This document shows positions 35,001-48,252 of a DNA stretch of 64,000 nucleotides, piece by piece (positions within the stretch are counted from its first letter, which is position 1; each line of letters opens with the position of its first letter). The translations under genes and the position numbers were made by a program. The notes beneath the pieces were generated by a model. It had not been told where the DNA came from. It saw nothing but the letters and a program-made list of their open reading frames with translations, and made no database searches. The stretch comes from Lethocerus indicus (lineage: Eukaryota > Arthropoda > Insecta > Hemiptera > Belostomatidae). Where the stretch lies: NCBI GenBank assembly GCA_019843655.1, contig JACDQD010000006.1:22648246-22712245 (forward strand), read 5' to 3'.

Positions 35001-38000
35001 GCTGAGGACGAAGTATTCGGTCCACCCAAATCAATAGCTCAATTTCGATCGTTTACGATAATTTAGCCGCGCAATGACAATTGCTAGAAATTATGGGGAG
35101 AATATGGACAATTAATGCGATTATTTTTTATTGGAGATCAAGAATAATTAGATTTTTTATGAGAGTAGTTCCACTGTGGAAATTTCGAAAAAATAGAAAT
35201 ATTATTTTTCTCATAGCCCCCTCCCTCAGGCAATGACCGGTGCCGAAATGCAATCCCCAAATTCAGATAAAAGAATAAAAACAGTTCCCAGAACTACTGA
35301 ATAGCACACTTCAATAGGCCCCCAGATTTTCTAAGAGCCTGTTTTTCCTGTCAATTAGGCTTTCTGTTGCAGTGCAGAAATGTTAAAAAAAAGGCAGACT
35401 TTCAAAGGCGCAATTGAAACGAATGAAGAGGAATACGGCCGGAAGCCGCGTCTATTTCCAGTTGAGCGGCAGCGGAACAAATACGACAGGGTCCTTTGGT
35501 CGTCAAAGGGAAGAATTGGTTATTTCGCCTCGAAAGAATCCCCTCTTCTAAAAAGATAAGTGCGGCCGGATCGAAAATTAAGTCAATGTTTTCAAGCCAC
35601 GATTTCAATTGTAAACCCCCAAGAATGTCTCTAAGACTTAAAGGCCAGAATTTTAGACAAAAACGCATAATATTCAATTACAATTAAAGAATATTACGTA
35701 GTCCCTGCACAATACTCAGGAGTATGGCAGACAAATTAATTCAGAAACGCAATTATTACGATAATTTATTGTATTTTTGGGTGGTACTAAGTGCCGTTAG
35801 GGTTAATATAATTATTGTTCTATTATTAAAATAATAATTATAATCGAAATATTTTAAAACGATAATATTTCAATACATTGTATTTCCGCGTGTATTAGAC
35901 ACGTATAAAAGTGGCGCATAGCCTTCTTCCAAATAAACTAATTACCCAGAGTCAATGTCCAGGGATTAGTATTTTTGTTGAGGCTATTCAATGTAGATCC
36001 CGACCGTTCCTCATTTTATGCCTGAATGAAACCCCCCCCCTGAGTTTCGTGTCGGGCCTAGCCAGTTTTAGATTGAGCCCTGGGCTATAGCATTAATAAA
36101 TAATTATAGACGGGCGGTCGATACGGGTTGAATGTATAATAGGCACAGGCACCGATAGAGCCTGCCGGCGGCTCACTCCGTTAGACGGTTCCCGGCTGAG
36201 AACCGGACCCGACGAGAGAAAATAGACGGAAAACTCTCGGCTATCATTCGTGAATTATTTGTGGCGATTATCCGGGTGTAATTAAATTGGATAACGGCGA
36301 AAAACTAGTCGATTTGCGTCTTCGATAGGGGAAATGAAATCATTCCCGAATCAATAAGCGCTCATTTCTATCTTTTCAAGAAGTCTCCGAAATATTAATC
36401 AAGTTCCCCTAATGAATAAACTTGAAGCGGGCAGACTGCGGCCTTGACAGAATTGCCAATACATGTTAACGCAAACTCTCTTATGCACAGTTATCGTATT
36501 AACGTGGTCACGGGTGTGACAAAAGAAATCCACTTCAATAAAACTCGATCTCGGATGTTACTGAAAGCTCGTTGGAACAAAAAGCTCGATTAGACAAAGA
36601 TGAAATAATAATATTTTCCGTTGGGGTGGGAAGTTTTACTGTTTTATAGGAAAGTAGCTTTTTTGTAGCGATCCACAGAATTGGATTTGGTTGGATTTAT
36701 TGGACGTGGTCCCGTGACCACGTTAATACGATAACTGTGCATAAGAGAGTTTGCGTTAACATGTATTGGCAATTCTGTCAAGGCCGAGACTAGTTTTTCG
36801 CCGTTCCAATTTAATTACACCCGGATAATCGCCACGAATAATTCTCCGGATATTTCCGGAAGTATGTGGATTTTTCCGGTTCTATTCGGATATATCTTGA
36901 TCTTGACGGTTTCTTCTGCTTTTTCCGGTACACCTTAATCCACTCTAACCTATCTTAATTCACCTTAATCTGCCTTAATAAGAAAGGAATAGGCCCGCCC
37001 GACGCCTTCCGTGCCAGGTCAACAAAAGGGTCCATTTTCACTGGCGTATGTTATCGAGCAGGAGAACTGTAATACTCTAGAGAGGGGCATTTCCGATAAT
37101 GGGATTTCTACTTCTCCTTTGGCCCGTTCATTTTGTACCAATTTGATTAACACGCTTTGCCTATACTGTGATGGCGCGTGGATCGGCTCCTTGTATTCGG
37201 AAATTTAGTCGAAACTTGTATTCAACAACAAATATGTTCATCTTGAATATCTCTAAAAAAACACTTATGTTATTCTACAGGCCATTAGTTATATTTGAAA
37301 CGTTGTTAATGGAATTTTCGCTCCACGCTAAAACGTGAAGGTATCGAAATCAACAATTTCACAGAATTACTGATGTAACTATAATATCCCTAAAAGACGG
37401 ATTTGTCGAATATTCAACGATACGAAAGCAGAGTATCATTTCGTGACAAACATAACGAAGCACTGGGTTGGCCTCCTCTGAACAACTACTAGATGAATTT
37501 TCGAAAGGATCTAGGCTGACTACTAAAGACCATAATTTTACTTGCGTTAATTCTTTGTGAAATTTCATGGGGATTCATAGTGAATACGATTATTGTATGT
37601 CATGTATAAAATTCATGTACTGATGACAGGATGCTACATTAGAGGTCAACGACAATTACGGTCAACTGACGAATTACTACTGACTGAAAAAATTCATTTC
37701 TAACTCCATGCTTTGTTGGGACCTTGTAAAGGGCCGACTCACTTTCAGTCTTCAGTGGAGGAGTGCGATTGTTTTGCGCTATTTCTGTTTAATTAAGATT
37801 TGAATGTACAAAGACAAAGTTTCTGTAAACTTTGTAAACTTCGACATTAGACAGCACCAGAGTACAGTTCATGGAGGGAGTTTTGAGCGAAGGGTGAGGG
37901 GGGCTATGATGTAATATGGTCGATATGGGCGGCTGGTCGATGGTCCGCCACCCACCGGCGACTCGGGTTCAAACTTTGCACAGATAGAAACGGCAATTTC

Positions 38001-41000
38001 AGGAATAACTTCTTACGAAACAGCCTATTGATATAAATAGTCCGTTATAAATATTTCGTAGTATTGAGAACTACAGACAAGATTTTGATGAAGTTCAATT
38101 CTGGCACACGACAATTTATCTATTATTATTATTTATTATTTCGGAACGATTCCAACGTTTGTCCTGTGTGTATAAAATGGATTTTTCTGAGATTATTGTA
38201 TTAATTATCTCAATTTTGCTTGTTCTCTGAATTTAAATCCTAGAATTGAATTAATCCGCATAGCCCTGGCCGAGTTATTTATAAGGAAATATAATCTAGG
38301 CGGGATGGAGAGAACAAACGGTTTCTGTACTAACGACGCGGAAACGTTAAATTAAACTATTGTCATTTCGTTAATTGAGCGACTGCGACGCCGGACCCAG
38401 TGTAAACGTCGGCCGCACCAAGGCGTAATTTGAGGCCGTAATTGACCTAATCGGTGAAATAGGAGCGGCAAAGGCAAACTGTAATTGCCTGCATGTACTA
38501 ATTAGATACTGAGCATAATGGCATATCAACTGCAATCAACCCAATATATCCAACTGCAATAAAACTACCTCCCGACCCTAGAAAAGAGACCTATTTCCCA
38601 GTAACGAAAAGTATTATTTTCTATTGCAGCTGTGAATATCCCTAAATTTTAAGTTTAGAGAGATTTTACGCACTTATGTTGTTATCGATATTTGCTAAAA
38701 TTCGTTACAACTAAAATATTATATTCCCACAAGACACAATTATGATAATACAAAAACGATGACGTTATATTAAAATTGTTCAATATGCATGTACTTACTT
38801 CATTTTCAATTTAATATATATTTTAGATGACCGACGGGGGCTTTGATCATTAGTGTTGCAGTTTTAAGTAGCATTCTGTTAGTAAATTAGTAAGAGGCAT
38901 TTGCGCACTACTGTTACATAGTTTCTGTCTGTCTGCAATATTTTTCACTGAAATAATGCTAATGACGTTGGCGGAAAATCGAAACCGATATGGCAAAGGG
39001 ACATATCAGCCCTATCATCGAGGAAAGCTCTCAATAGTGATAATATTAATGTTATTATAAAGAAATAATGATAATTGACGATAGCTTTTTTTATACGAGT
39101 CATCTACTAACTAGTAACTGAGTCAGTCGTAGAAGAAGTACAATTTGTTCATCGCTATTTAGTGCTCTAAAGCAAGACTTCCTAGCAGAAGTACATTTTT
39201 TATTTCTTTAGGGAAATCAGTTTACTCATTTAAAAATTTAAATCTTATTTTGTTTCGGAAAATGAAAATAAACGTTTTTTGTCTAAGTAAGGAAATAGAT
39301 AAATAGAGATTAGACCTCGCTTCAACTTCCTAATTCTTCATATTGAATTCAAAATTCTTCCTTGCCAATTAGCACATTGCCAAAAATATTGGAACTGAGG
39401 GCCATCTTCATAAATATGAAGACCGCAAATTGATCCGGGCACAATGACCGACCCCAATAGAACGATCAGTCCGGAAATTCAAAGAGTTAATGATCTTTCT
39501 GTTAGTTCTATACAAATTATCCTAGTACTCCATCGAATTATTCGACTGCTAAATACGACTTAACCTTCGTGTATAAACTGAATAAATTAAAAATAGATAA
39601 TTTATTTACAAACTACATAATTTACGTTATATATACTCCCAAAGAGCAAAACTACGTGAAAGACTGAAATTCGGGTATTTCGTCCGACGCTTTTTTACGA
39701 ATGAATTCCAGGATATTCCAGGAAACAGTGATCGAATTCGAATATGTTTCAGAGTATTTATATGCGTTATGAAACCTATGGCAGAGCTCAGTGTCTGTCC
39801 CCAGCGACGCCGTATTGATAACATTGAATGGGACGGATGAAATTCCTTAAGTAAATTAAGCACTGACGTAGTGAAATTGTACAGCTTCCCAAATTAACAA
39901 CGACCTGCCCAGTCATGAGTTGGCATTATGAAACAATTATTTGTGTTTCATCACCCGGTTCCGATATTCCCGATCGTCCATATTAGGCGTACAAAAAGAT
40001 CAAGGCTCGAAATGCAGACAGCGTAAACCAGACGTAAATTCGAAACGAATTTACCAAATTTTATCCAGATAACGATACTTAATATTCCAAAATTTACTAA
40101 GAGCCGAATTTGCGTAATTGCCAATTTATTTTCGCCCAGTTCACTCAACGAATATTTGACGCCTTTGATGCCTTTGTACCCTTTAATCTAAAGCGTTAAA
40201 TTGACTTCTGCAATCTCATCCGCAGGCAAATTCGATTGACCCGATAATTAAAACAATTCTTCTAATTAAGTTCGCTCCACATCATGGAGGAAATGTAAAC
40301 ATGAAATGATTAGAAAACGATATGAATATATGAAATGAGAAGCAATCACGCTTTCAGAATATGACCGAGATTAGTACAAGTCGTGTTCAAGAGCTGGCCA
40401 GATAGAGAACTGGAGAGAACTAGACAAATGCCTGCTCTTCCGTCTAAATGACAGAATTAATAATTGCATGGATTTTATTACAATTATCTATGAATATCCT
40501 TAACGTAATCGCTGCTATATTTTGCAATGCTCATCATTTCGTCGGATAGGCAGGACAGGTGTAAAACGCGCGACCGTAAAATATCCCGCATAAATTTTAA
40601 TGCCCCCACCTCCGTTTCATGCTACCGCCCTGTGGAATGACGGTATATTAAATTGCAACAAGCGTGGGACATTCCGTGCCGTAAAAATTTGGAGGCGCGT
40701 CTCTATTATATAATATGAAATCCGGAAATCCATCCCCATTGTAATCTCGGCAATCCCATCTTCGATATATTAATTCTACCACGCTGAAGGTGAAAGATAC
40801 TTGGAAAGAAAACGCTCTTCCGCTTAAGGTCAAGGGAGTTTATCTAAATCGGATGAAAAGGCAAACTTTGCTATCTGAAATGAGCTTTTATTAACATTAT
40901 TCCTACCTTCTAAGGCCAGGAAGGTTTGTTTGTTAAGTAGTAACCCGCCTCATCTACAGCATAAGTAGGCTTTAAATATATGCTAAGGAGGGCGCAATGC

Positions 41001-44000
41001 TTAATCCCCATATAACTAGAAATGAAGTTTAGTTCATAATTTTCACTCTGTTTGGAACTGGAATGCCTTGTGTATACTTCAGATTTACTGTCCATTACTT
41101 CTCCATTAATTCTCGTTTCTCAGGAATGGAGAAGAGCACGGTGTTGGATATTTTTTTTATTAGAATTGTCTGCAGTAACAGTATGTGTAGCACAGATATA
41201 CCTTGATTTGAAAATGATCTTGCCGATTTCGGAACTTGATGCTTGAAAGAAGCGGCGGGAGGAAGGAAGTAAGTAACGCGGGCGATAAATATGACATATA
41301 ACGGGCAAGTGATTTTGTGAGTTAATTGAGCGTCACGTGATTTGGGCTAATTAATGGGGCCGTAATGTGTAGCGTGTCTATTCGTGATCAGAGTGGGACG
41401 TTTTATGCGGAACCGATAGCTTAATAGGGGGCGCATTAACGGGTTCATAAACCCGCTTCGACGGGATCGCGATCTGGCTATTTAATTTGACCCATCGCGG
41501 TGGCCCATCATGGGGCAAAGTCCGACACAAGCTCGGTTATCGATGCCGGTATTGCGTCACTTGGACGCCGACAGTGAGAGAGAGAGAGAGGGAGGGAGAT
41601 AGCAGGAGCCGCCGAGATGTCCCTCCCGATAGCCTCTACCATTGTCGCTTTCAAATTAAGACATGCAGATGTTACTGAGGAAATTATACAACTGGTACAT
41701 TTTTGTAACCGGCCAACGGCGTTCATTGTAACCGCTCGGCTGTTTCGTATTGTCAACGTGGAAGTCGATATATCGCCTTCCCGGGGCTATAATTGAAGCT
41801 TCGACCGAAAGAGCAGCGCGGTCAGGAACCAAAGCGAATAATGGACGTGGTGTGATTCAACCGACTTTCCGCACTTCTTACTTCGCGCTATCGATCGAAC
41901 TTTGCAAACCTTCTAACTAGAGGTTTGGTTTCGTCTTCGCATAACAAGTACAAGAGAGCGCTTAATAATGTTTCAATATTTGACAAACTTGGACAAATAA
42001 TGTAAAAAATATCGCATAGTTCTTTTCAATCTTCTCTTTCATAATGCATAATCAGCCTTCTCCCTCATTCTCGTATACTATGAATCAATCTATATCTATG
42101 TTTGTGTCATGGTTTATACGAGTCAAAGGTTACATACATTTACCAAAATGGTTTATCTTATTCGGGCCGAACTCTCGACCCCATCGGTTTCTCCAGAATT
42201 TCTGAACCCTTTTCCTACCGCTAAAAGGTCTAGACTGGGACCTAACCCGCCTTCGGTTTTGTAAGGCTTCCAATCCCCTTTTGGAGAGAGATTTGAGACA
42301 TTTTAAAAATAACTGACGAGTCAGACCGCTCGGCCTAGCATAGCTAGTGGGGACAGGAGGTTGCCAGAATGTTAATGTTCGATGTACAGCCAAACGGAAG
42401 AGCGGTCTCAATAATAATGCCAAATGGACGGTAATTGTCAACCTACCAGACCGATGAAGATGCAGAATAACTGGATGACGTCTGTGTAGGCGACGCTGTA
42501 GAGTCCACCGAACAGGGTGTAGAATACGGCGATGCAGGAGCTGAGTATGACGCTCGTCCGATGGTCCATGTCGATTATAACGCTCAACGTAGCGCCTGAA
42601 ATTTCACAAAACAAACATTACAAGAACGTAGCATTTGCAAAAAACGATTGCATTTACACACTTGTGTCCATATTTGGATATTCACGTATCCAATATCCTT
42701 TCCTTTTAATAGCAGGAAGTTAACGAAGACAAACATCCGTCGATTGCTTCATCGTTCGATTGAACAACGGCTAGCCAAATTCCGAAAGTACATTTTAGAC
42801 AGGAGGAAATTTAATTGAAGACCTCGAAAGTAAAAGTTTGGCCCCCTTGGAAATAACTTATAGAACCGTTAGGGTGGGGGAGTGACGCTTCGGACCCATC
42901 AACCGCCATTTTTCTCCTGTCCCCTGGACCGAATCTCTCGAAATTAAATTGCTCACATTCATCCCCTCTAGGATAGGTCCAGTCACACCAATTAATTTTT
43001 TAAAAATAGTCAAGAAACTTTTTTCGACGACGAATTTTCCACGACTTTCAATCTCAGACGGGATTAATTTCAAGCATATAAATTGCGAGTCATTCTTCAA
43101 AGTGGTTACATTTAGTGGCTAAGAAGAGTAACTGGTCAATGTGGGGGCGAGGTTGGCGATGACAAGGGAGGCCCGTAGGAGCTCGCTAAGCCCGGAAACT
43201 AAGTTCGGGCGCCGTGAAAGCGCCAAACCCTCCCCAGCCCCAATTGAGAATAGAGGATAACCAACACTCATCCGACTTCCGAACTGGGTACACGGTCGGA
43301 ATTTATCGTGTGGGATTATTTGCAAGAGCCCGGGCCACCTTTCCTCGGCTCTCCTTTTCCCAACATTACGATGGTAATTGCGATACGGAAATGGGAAACG
43401 ACTGGACTGAAACAATGGGTCGGCGACCGGCCGAGATTCATCTAGCAGGGCCGCTAACAATGAACACCCGGAGCGCGGATACGGAAGAGTTGTGCAGGGA
43501 GGGGGGAGGAGGGACAATAAAAATATTATTCAATGCTATACTTGAATCGGTTTGCAGTTCATTGGGCCCGGGAGCGGTGGTTTGAAAATATCGGAAATTT
43601 CTCTGACGGTTCCATCTATACGGTACATACACGACAAAACGAACTCCCTAAAGCCAGTTTACTATGAATAATAGGGAGTAACGAAATGCTACACTTTTAT
43701 CGAGAGTTGCGTTTGTTAGGTGCAGTTTAATATAATGTTATATTATAGGATGGCAAAGAAAGAACAATAGACAGTAAATAATCAGGTGCTACAATTTCCT
43801 TTGCTGAGAGCAAATTCATTGCATGTTTTATTCAACAAACGAGAGAATCCCGTTTGTAATCTGCTATAATTCTGCGCTTTTAAATATAATCCGAATTCAT
43901 AATGTTCAATTCACGAAAGGGGACATTGTGCGGCGTCCGGCCGGTTTTAAATTGAAAGTATTCTGCACAATTAGAGAGGGGGTTGGTTCGTGCGAAGCGT

Positions 44001-47000
44001 GAACTCAAGTTCAGGGACGGTTTTGAACGGAAAGTGAAGAGGCCGGGCGGACGCTAATGAATGACTTCAAATATTTAAACGCTCGGCCGAGTCGAAAACC
44101 GCACTGGGCAAAGGCAGAAGGCCGCCCCATCCGACGGTTAAATTATCGCGTTTCCACCCGCTTACTCCACTCAGCTGAAACTAACTTCCTACCGGCCGGC
44201 TACTTTCATAAAGACACAAAACGAGACTCCTTTCTATTTTTGATTGACAGACGGAAGATACAATTGAGACGTCCGTTCCAATTATTTTCCGCCGTATATT
44301 TTTAAATTCTGTGGGAAATCTAATTTGTCCGATATGGGAATCGCAAATGAAATTTCACACGTCCGACCGTCCTTGTTTTCTTTCTCTATTGTTGTAAAGC
44401 GCGTCGGAACTTCGAACGGTCCTCTCTTTAAACTGACGACGTTAATTTGGGAGAGAGGAGCGTAATAAAGTTTTCTCGTTTTTTCTTTCGTTCATTCTCC
44501 GAATACACGAGCTGAGTAATTAGGCTCGGTAGATGTGGATTGTTGAGGCGCCAGACAGACATTCCTAAGCCTAATTCTAAGACCGATAAATAAAAGATGA
44601 TAAGTAGGCCGCATTAATTAAACTAGCAATTCTATAAAGATGTATTACCGTGCAGAAAGGTTCTTTATTTTTCAATATCGGGCCAAGATAAAATCAAAAT
44701 AGGCGTTCGGCGTATTGGGGGATAGTTTAACTAGAAAGCGGAAGGCGTTCGGCGTATCGAGGGATAGTATAACTTGTAAACGGAAGGCGCTCAATGTATT
44801 CATGTATAGTATTACTTGAAAACGGATATAATACCTGAGGGTTGTATTTGGTGCATTAATCAATATTTTAGTAAACGAAATGTAATTCATTCCTAATCCA
44901 GTTTCATTTGATTTTTAAGCTGAATTTAATATCACTGATACATTCCTTCTACTAGAATAATATCATATTATTATTAATTAATTGAGAGTGGACATACATG
45001 TTCGAAGGTAAAGAACAGTTGTGACAGGTAGCTTTATCAGCTGCCGACACGCCAATGTACCTCGTTATAACAATTATTATTATTACACATAATCCCTTTG
45101 CGTAAACATAGTACTTTTGTATTACCGAATGTATGACATTATTTGATAACGCAGTGAGGTTTAATGACAATATTACGACTTGGAAGATAAACGCCGATCC
45201 GTGATGCGCCTATTGTGAAAGCGCCCATAAAATAACAAATGGGCCGTCTCACGTTTCGAGAGAAAACACGGTTCGTCATATGAAATCGCTGAGCGTATTA
45301 GGCGCGAAAGTCAGTTTAGAAGGCGTCCCCAGGGACGGAACTTTGTTAGGCCATGTCGGATATCTAATATTTTAGGGCCGGGCCACAACAACGTACCGCA
45401 AGTGTTCCACAGCCAGGCGCATATTATATATAAAAGCTGTAGCAGGAAGAAGCCACAGCAGAAACTTTGCCTACACCCGGGACCCCAGATGTTTCGCTGA
45501 AAACCATTTCAAAATTTCAGGAAAAAAACGTAATTTCTCGACCCGCTCTTACTAAAATGAAAGGGCCATTTTCAGATTAAAAATTAAAACGGCCTTTTAA
45601 TTTTTATCCCTTTAATTTTCCACTGCTGAACAGAATTTTAAATATGAAATTACATCGTACGTTGACGATCTTTTCAATCTTGTCAAGAAATAGGAATTTA
45701 AATTAGCGATGCGGACTATTTCGTCAGACACAAAGGATTTGAAAAATTGCAGATTTAATGTTATTATGAATGTTTTTAGAACATCATATTAATTTAATAA
45801 AATAGACAGTTCAAAGTGTCCATTGAAGACAAGTGTATCCTTTAAAGATAAATTGGAAAAAATAATTTTTATTTCACAAATCCTCTAAAACTTCCATCTT
45901 TCAACAGTTTTTGTACCAATTTTATTTGCTATTCAATCACTTCTACTTTTACTTTTATATATAATATTTCCTACGTGTTAAATATATGTATGCAATCGAT
46001 TAGTCCGTTATAGTAGTATAATAAACAATAAAATGGTAATAATTGAGGTGTTAGTAAATTTTGAAAGTCAAAGAACACATTTTTATACACCTAGCTTCTG
46101 AAAAACCTTGGGCCCCGTGTTCAAACCCAAAGGGAAGCCGGTACAGTGTAATCCGTATAAATTGCCTGCACGTGACATACGCCACAAATAGCTTCCTTAT
46201 AAATTATATTTCGAAGAAAAATATGTTATTTTTCCCCCACCAAAGCCCCATAATACAACGGCTCAGAGTAGAAAGTCAGTTACCCTAACGATTCCCTTTC
46301 TTACATGGAAAAATCCACGGATTTAAAAATCGCGTGGAACTCAACATTTCGTGACAATTGTCTCTCGTCCCAATTTGGATTACGAAGATGAACAAACTGG
46401 AAGTAATAATGCCATGAATGGAATCATTTATATCTCAATTTTACGAATGAAGATATCCAAAAATTGTCCGGGCATCAAAGATTTTATGAAGCAACATTAA
46501 TTAGCACTAGGAAATGCTAATAATAATATGATAATATAATAATAATCTTTCATTTGGCCAGGATTATAAGAGGTAAATTTGTTGTGAAAAAATATGAATG
46601 TATAATAAAATTAATTATGACCAATCTAGAGTTGAAGGCACTGAAATTTAAATATATGTATAACTCAAGATATCAGAGAGACGGAATTAAGCTTATGAAA
46701 TTTCCATTTATAAATCCACATCCCTGGAAATGTACACTAATTTATCAAACTATTTTATTTCGAAATTGCGAGAGGAGACGGAAGATAGAGGTAAGTACGG
46801 TATTCAAAACCCTCGCATACCCACATGGCAGTTATTTCAAAATATATTTATTGTTAAATGATCGTTAATCTACTGGGAATTCCGGCTTTATTCGAGCTCT
46901 ACTATTTATTTCCTATTTTCAAGCGGTCGCACTTTGAAGATTTAATTAAGGAATTAAAGGAATTTAAGGAATTAAAGCCGCTTACCGAGAGCTGCCAGGA

Positions 47001-48252
47001 TGCCGGCGGCCCAGAAGACTTCACCGCAGAGTGCCGGCAGGAAGAGGAGGCCGCCCATCCGCTCCCCGAACGAGTCCTGGAGCGGGTCCAACATCGTCAC
47101 GTAGCCCTGGCGCCGCATCTGATTCGCGAAGAATATCCCACCTGCCCGCCGACACGCACAGCTTAATTACCACCGGCTATTCAGCGGTGAGAACGACGGC
47201 CAGCATTAAAGCCGGCGACAATTCGGAAGAAATAGGAAACTTGTAACTGGCCTGAGAGTCCGACAATTTAATAATTCTTTCTTGACAATAGTTCAGACGA
47301 TTTACTCAGGCATAAATTGTTGAGTAGGATATTTGCATTTTCATAAAGATTCGATAGTTTATTAAGACATAATTTTATATAATTTCCTTTGTTTCATTCT
47401 ATTTGAAATTCATATAACTTACCGAAAACGAGACTGAGGGCATAGCCGAAGGGGGCTTGGCACCAGACCAGACCTGAGGTGTAGATGGCTTCCGCTGTAC
47501 CGTTTATGTACCCGCCGCCCACCCAGGTCGCTGCAACAGATATCGGACAAAACTTGTTAATTAAAGTTATATTCAATCCATATCCGGATTATTAAAATAC
47601 CTATTGTGTTTGTACTCTGTGAATTTTATGGCGGAAAATGATTTTATAAAGGATAATCCTACTTGGCTGTAACCAACGAAATTAAAATTTACAAGGGATG
47701 GGCATAATCGGATTAGCGGGGTCAAAACGCGAAACACCAAAGGGTAACAAGTTCACGCTACTGTGGCTTTGGAACCCAATGAAAACCCTTCTACCCTCCC
47801 GTGGCATTATACTGACGATGTATAGGAGCCGACACAGATTTCATTTGTATTACATTTATGTGCTACAAATGTAACGAAATTTGTATGTACCTGGTTATCG
47901 GTGGTTTAGAAGATAATTAAAATATGCACCGCAGTTCAAAAATTTTCCCGGAAATACTAGTGAATCTCATCTCGACTAGGTTGCGCCGAACTAATATTTC
48001 GTCCTAAATTTTATGGATGTACACCCGTAAAACACTCGGACTTCATTGAAGCGGTCGTTGGCGAAAATAAATCATAATTTACCGACCTGTCATAGTGAAT
48101 ATGCCGACGAAGAGACCGATGCTGCGGCCAGCGAGCATGACCTCTTCCTCGGAGTCGTTGCCGGCCTGTTTCTTCCTGGCCGCCCATATTCCAACACCGA
48201 GGATCAGCAGGTAGAAAAGGACAACGGATATAACGCCCGTTATGTTGATCAT
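25682..48252 (-). CDS. ChT: High-affinity choline transporter (CHT1, SLC5A7 family)
   Basis: Na+/Cl--dependent plasma-membrane transporter that returns choline to cholinergic nerve endings for acetylcholine synthesis. Ten coding exons, 5' to 3': 48087-48252, 47423-47530, 46986-47141, 42447-42595, 33939-34088, 32597-32726, 27543-27760, 26735-26838, 26263-26529, 25682-26036. All junctions are GT-AG, the phases agree, and the lengths sum to 1803 nt (600 residues plus stop; human CHT1 has 580). Family landmarks in order: [19 protein letters not shown] (TM1), [142 protein letters not shown]. The C-terminal tail has an alanine-rich GAAGAAGAAGAAA stretch and an acidic [12 protein letters not shown] segment. 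The start ATG fits the family; an acceptor three bases before it shows that at least one 5' non-coding exon lies upstream. Intron 4 is 8.4 kb. Confidence 0.97.
26263..26529 (-). CDS. ChT: ChT coding exon 9
   Basis: Encodes [40 protein letters not shown] and the last membrane segments up to VGVSWGT. Acceptor tttggtcag, donor GTAAGT. Confidence 0.95.
26735..26838 (-). CDS. ChT: ChT coding exon 8
   Basis: Encodes [18 protein letters not shown], then [16 protein letters not shown]. Acceptor cgttttcag, donor GTAGGT, ends in phase 2. Confidence 0.95.
27543..27760 (-). CDS. ChT: ChT coding exon 7
   Basis: Encodes [27 protein letters not shown] and the highly conserved [20 protein letters not shown] core, ending LIFRQN. 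Acceptor ttttttacag, donor GTAAGT. Confidence 0.96.
27761..32596 (-). other. ChT intron 6, nothing recognised
   Basis: 4.8 kb. I found no tRNA, tandem repeat or connected exon on either strand. The small frames at 28443-28832 and 29336-29599 lack any family signature. Confidence 0.45.
32597..32726 (-). CDS. ChT: ChT coding exon 6
   Basis: Encodes [19 protein letters not shown], then [19 protein letters not shown]. Acceptor gtatttcag, donor GTATTT. Confidence 0.94.
33939..34088 (-). CDS. ChT: ChT coding exon 5
   Basis: Exactly 50 codons, from [12 protein letters not shown] to [11 protein letters not shown]. Its middle, the extracellular loop between membrane segments, is the least family-like stretch. 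Acceptor attacag, donor GTAAAT. Confidence 0.94.
34089..42446 (-). other. ChT intron 4, 8.4 kb, contains large inverted repeat
   Basis: The longest intron. The only structured element I see is the inverted repeat at 36252-36842, with a short CCTTAAT(C/T)-rich direct repeat just after it (36930-36980). A (GA)n stretch lies at 41575-41592. A nine-C run lies at 36032-36040. Confidence 0.5.
36252..36842. repeat. Large imperfect inverted repeat (foldback)
   Basis: Inner arms 36441-36514 and 36711-36784 are perfect reverse complements over 74 bp. Outer arms 36253-36310 and 36785-36842 match over about 58 bp with one mismatch and a two-base indel. The left arm has an extra 130 bp (36311-36440) absent from the right arm. 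The loop is 36515-36710. No transposase frame and no obvious target-site duplication. It is either a foldback/MITE-type insertion or an inverted duplication followed by a deletion. Confidence 0.85.
42447..42595 (-). CDS. ChT: ChT coding exon 4
   Basis: Encodes [17 protein letters not shown] and [20 protein letters not shown]. Acceptor aatttcag, donor GTAGGT, ends in phase 0. Confidence 0.95.
42596..46985 (-). other. ChT intron 3, 4.4 kb
   Basis: Apart from the 42-bp minisatellite at 44701-44826 I see no gene or structured element. The small frames (for example 43119-43517 minus, 43214-43585 plus) overlap each other in opposite directions and look spurious. Confidence 0.45.
44701..44826. repeat. 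42-bp minisatellite, three units
   Basis: Units start at 44701, 44743 and 44785, each beginning aggcg(t/c)tc and ending a(a/g)(a/g)cgga. The first two are most alike (aggcgttcggcgtat), the third is more diverged. Confidence 0.8.
46986..47141 (-). CDS. ChT: ChT coding exon 3
   Basis: Encodes [20 protein letters not shown] and [20 protein letters not shown], then ILAAL. Acceptor cgggcag, donor GTAAGC, phase 1 at both ends. Confidence 0.95.
47423..47530 (-). CDS. ChT: ChT coding exon 2
   Basis: Encodes the signature [15 protein letters not shown] and [12 protein letters not shown]. Acceptor ctgttgcag, donor GTAAGT. Next to the human protein (from memory) the segment after the TAEA motif is about two residues shorter. 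Confidence 0.95.
48087..48252 (-). CDS. ChT: ChT coding exon 1 (residues 1-55)
   Basis: Starts [11 protein letters not shown]. The exon itself begins at 48255, after acceptor ttgttacag, so ATC precedes the ATG. It ends FTMT plus one base; the donor is GTCGGT. A GTAAAT four bases further would break the frame. Confidence 0.93.
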
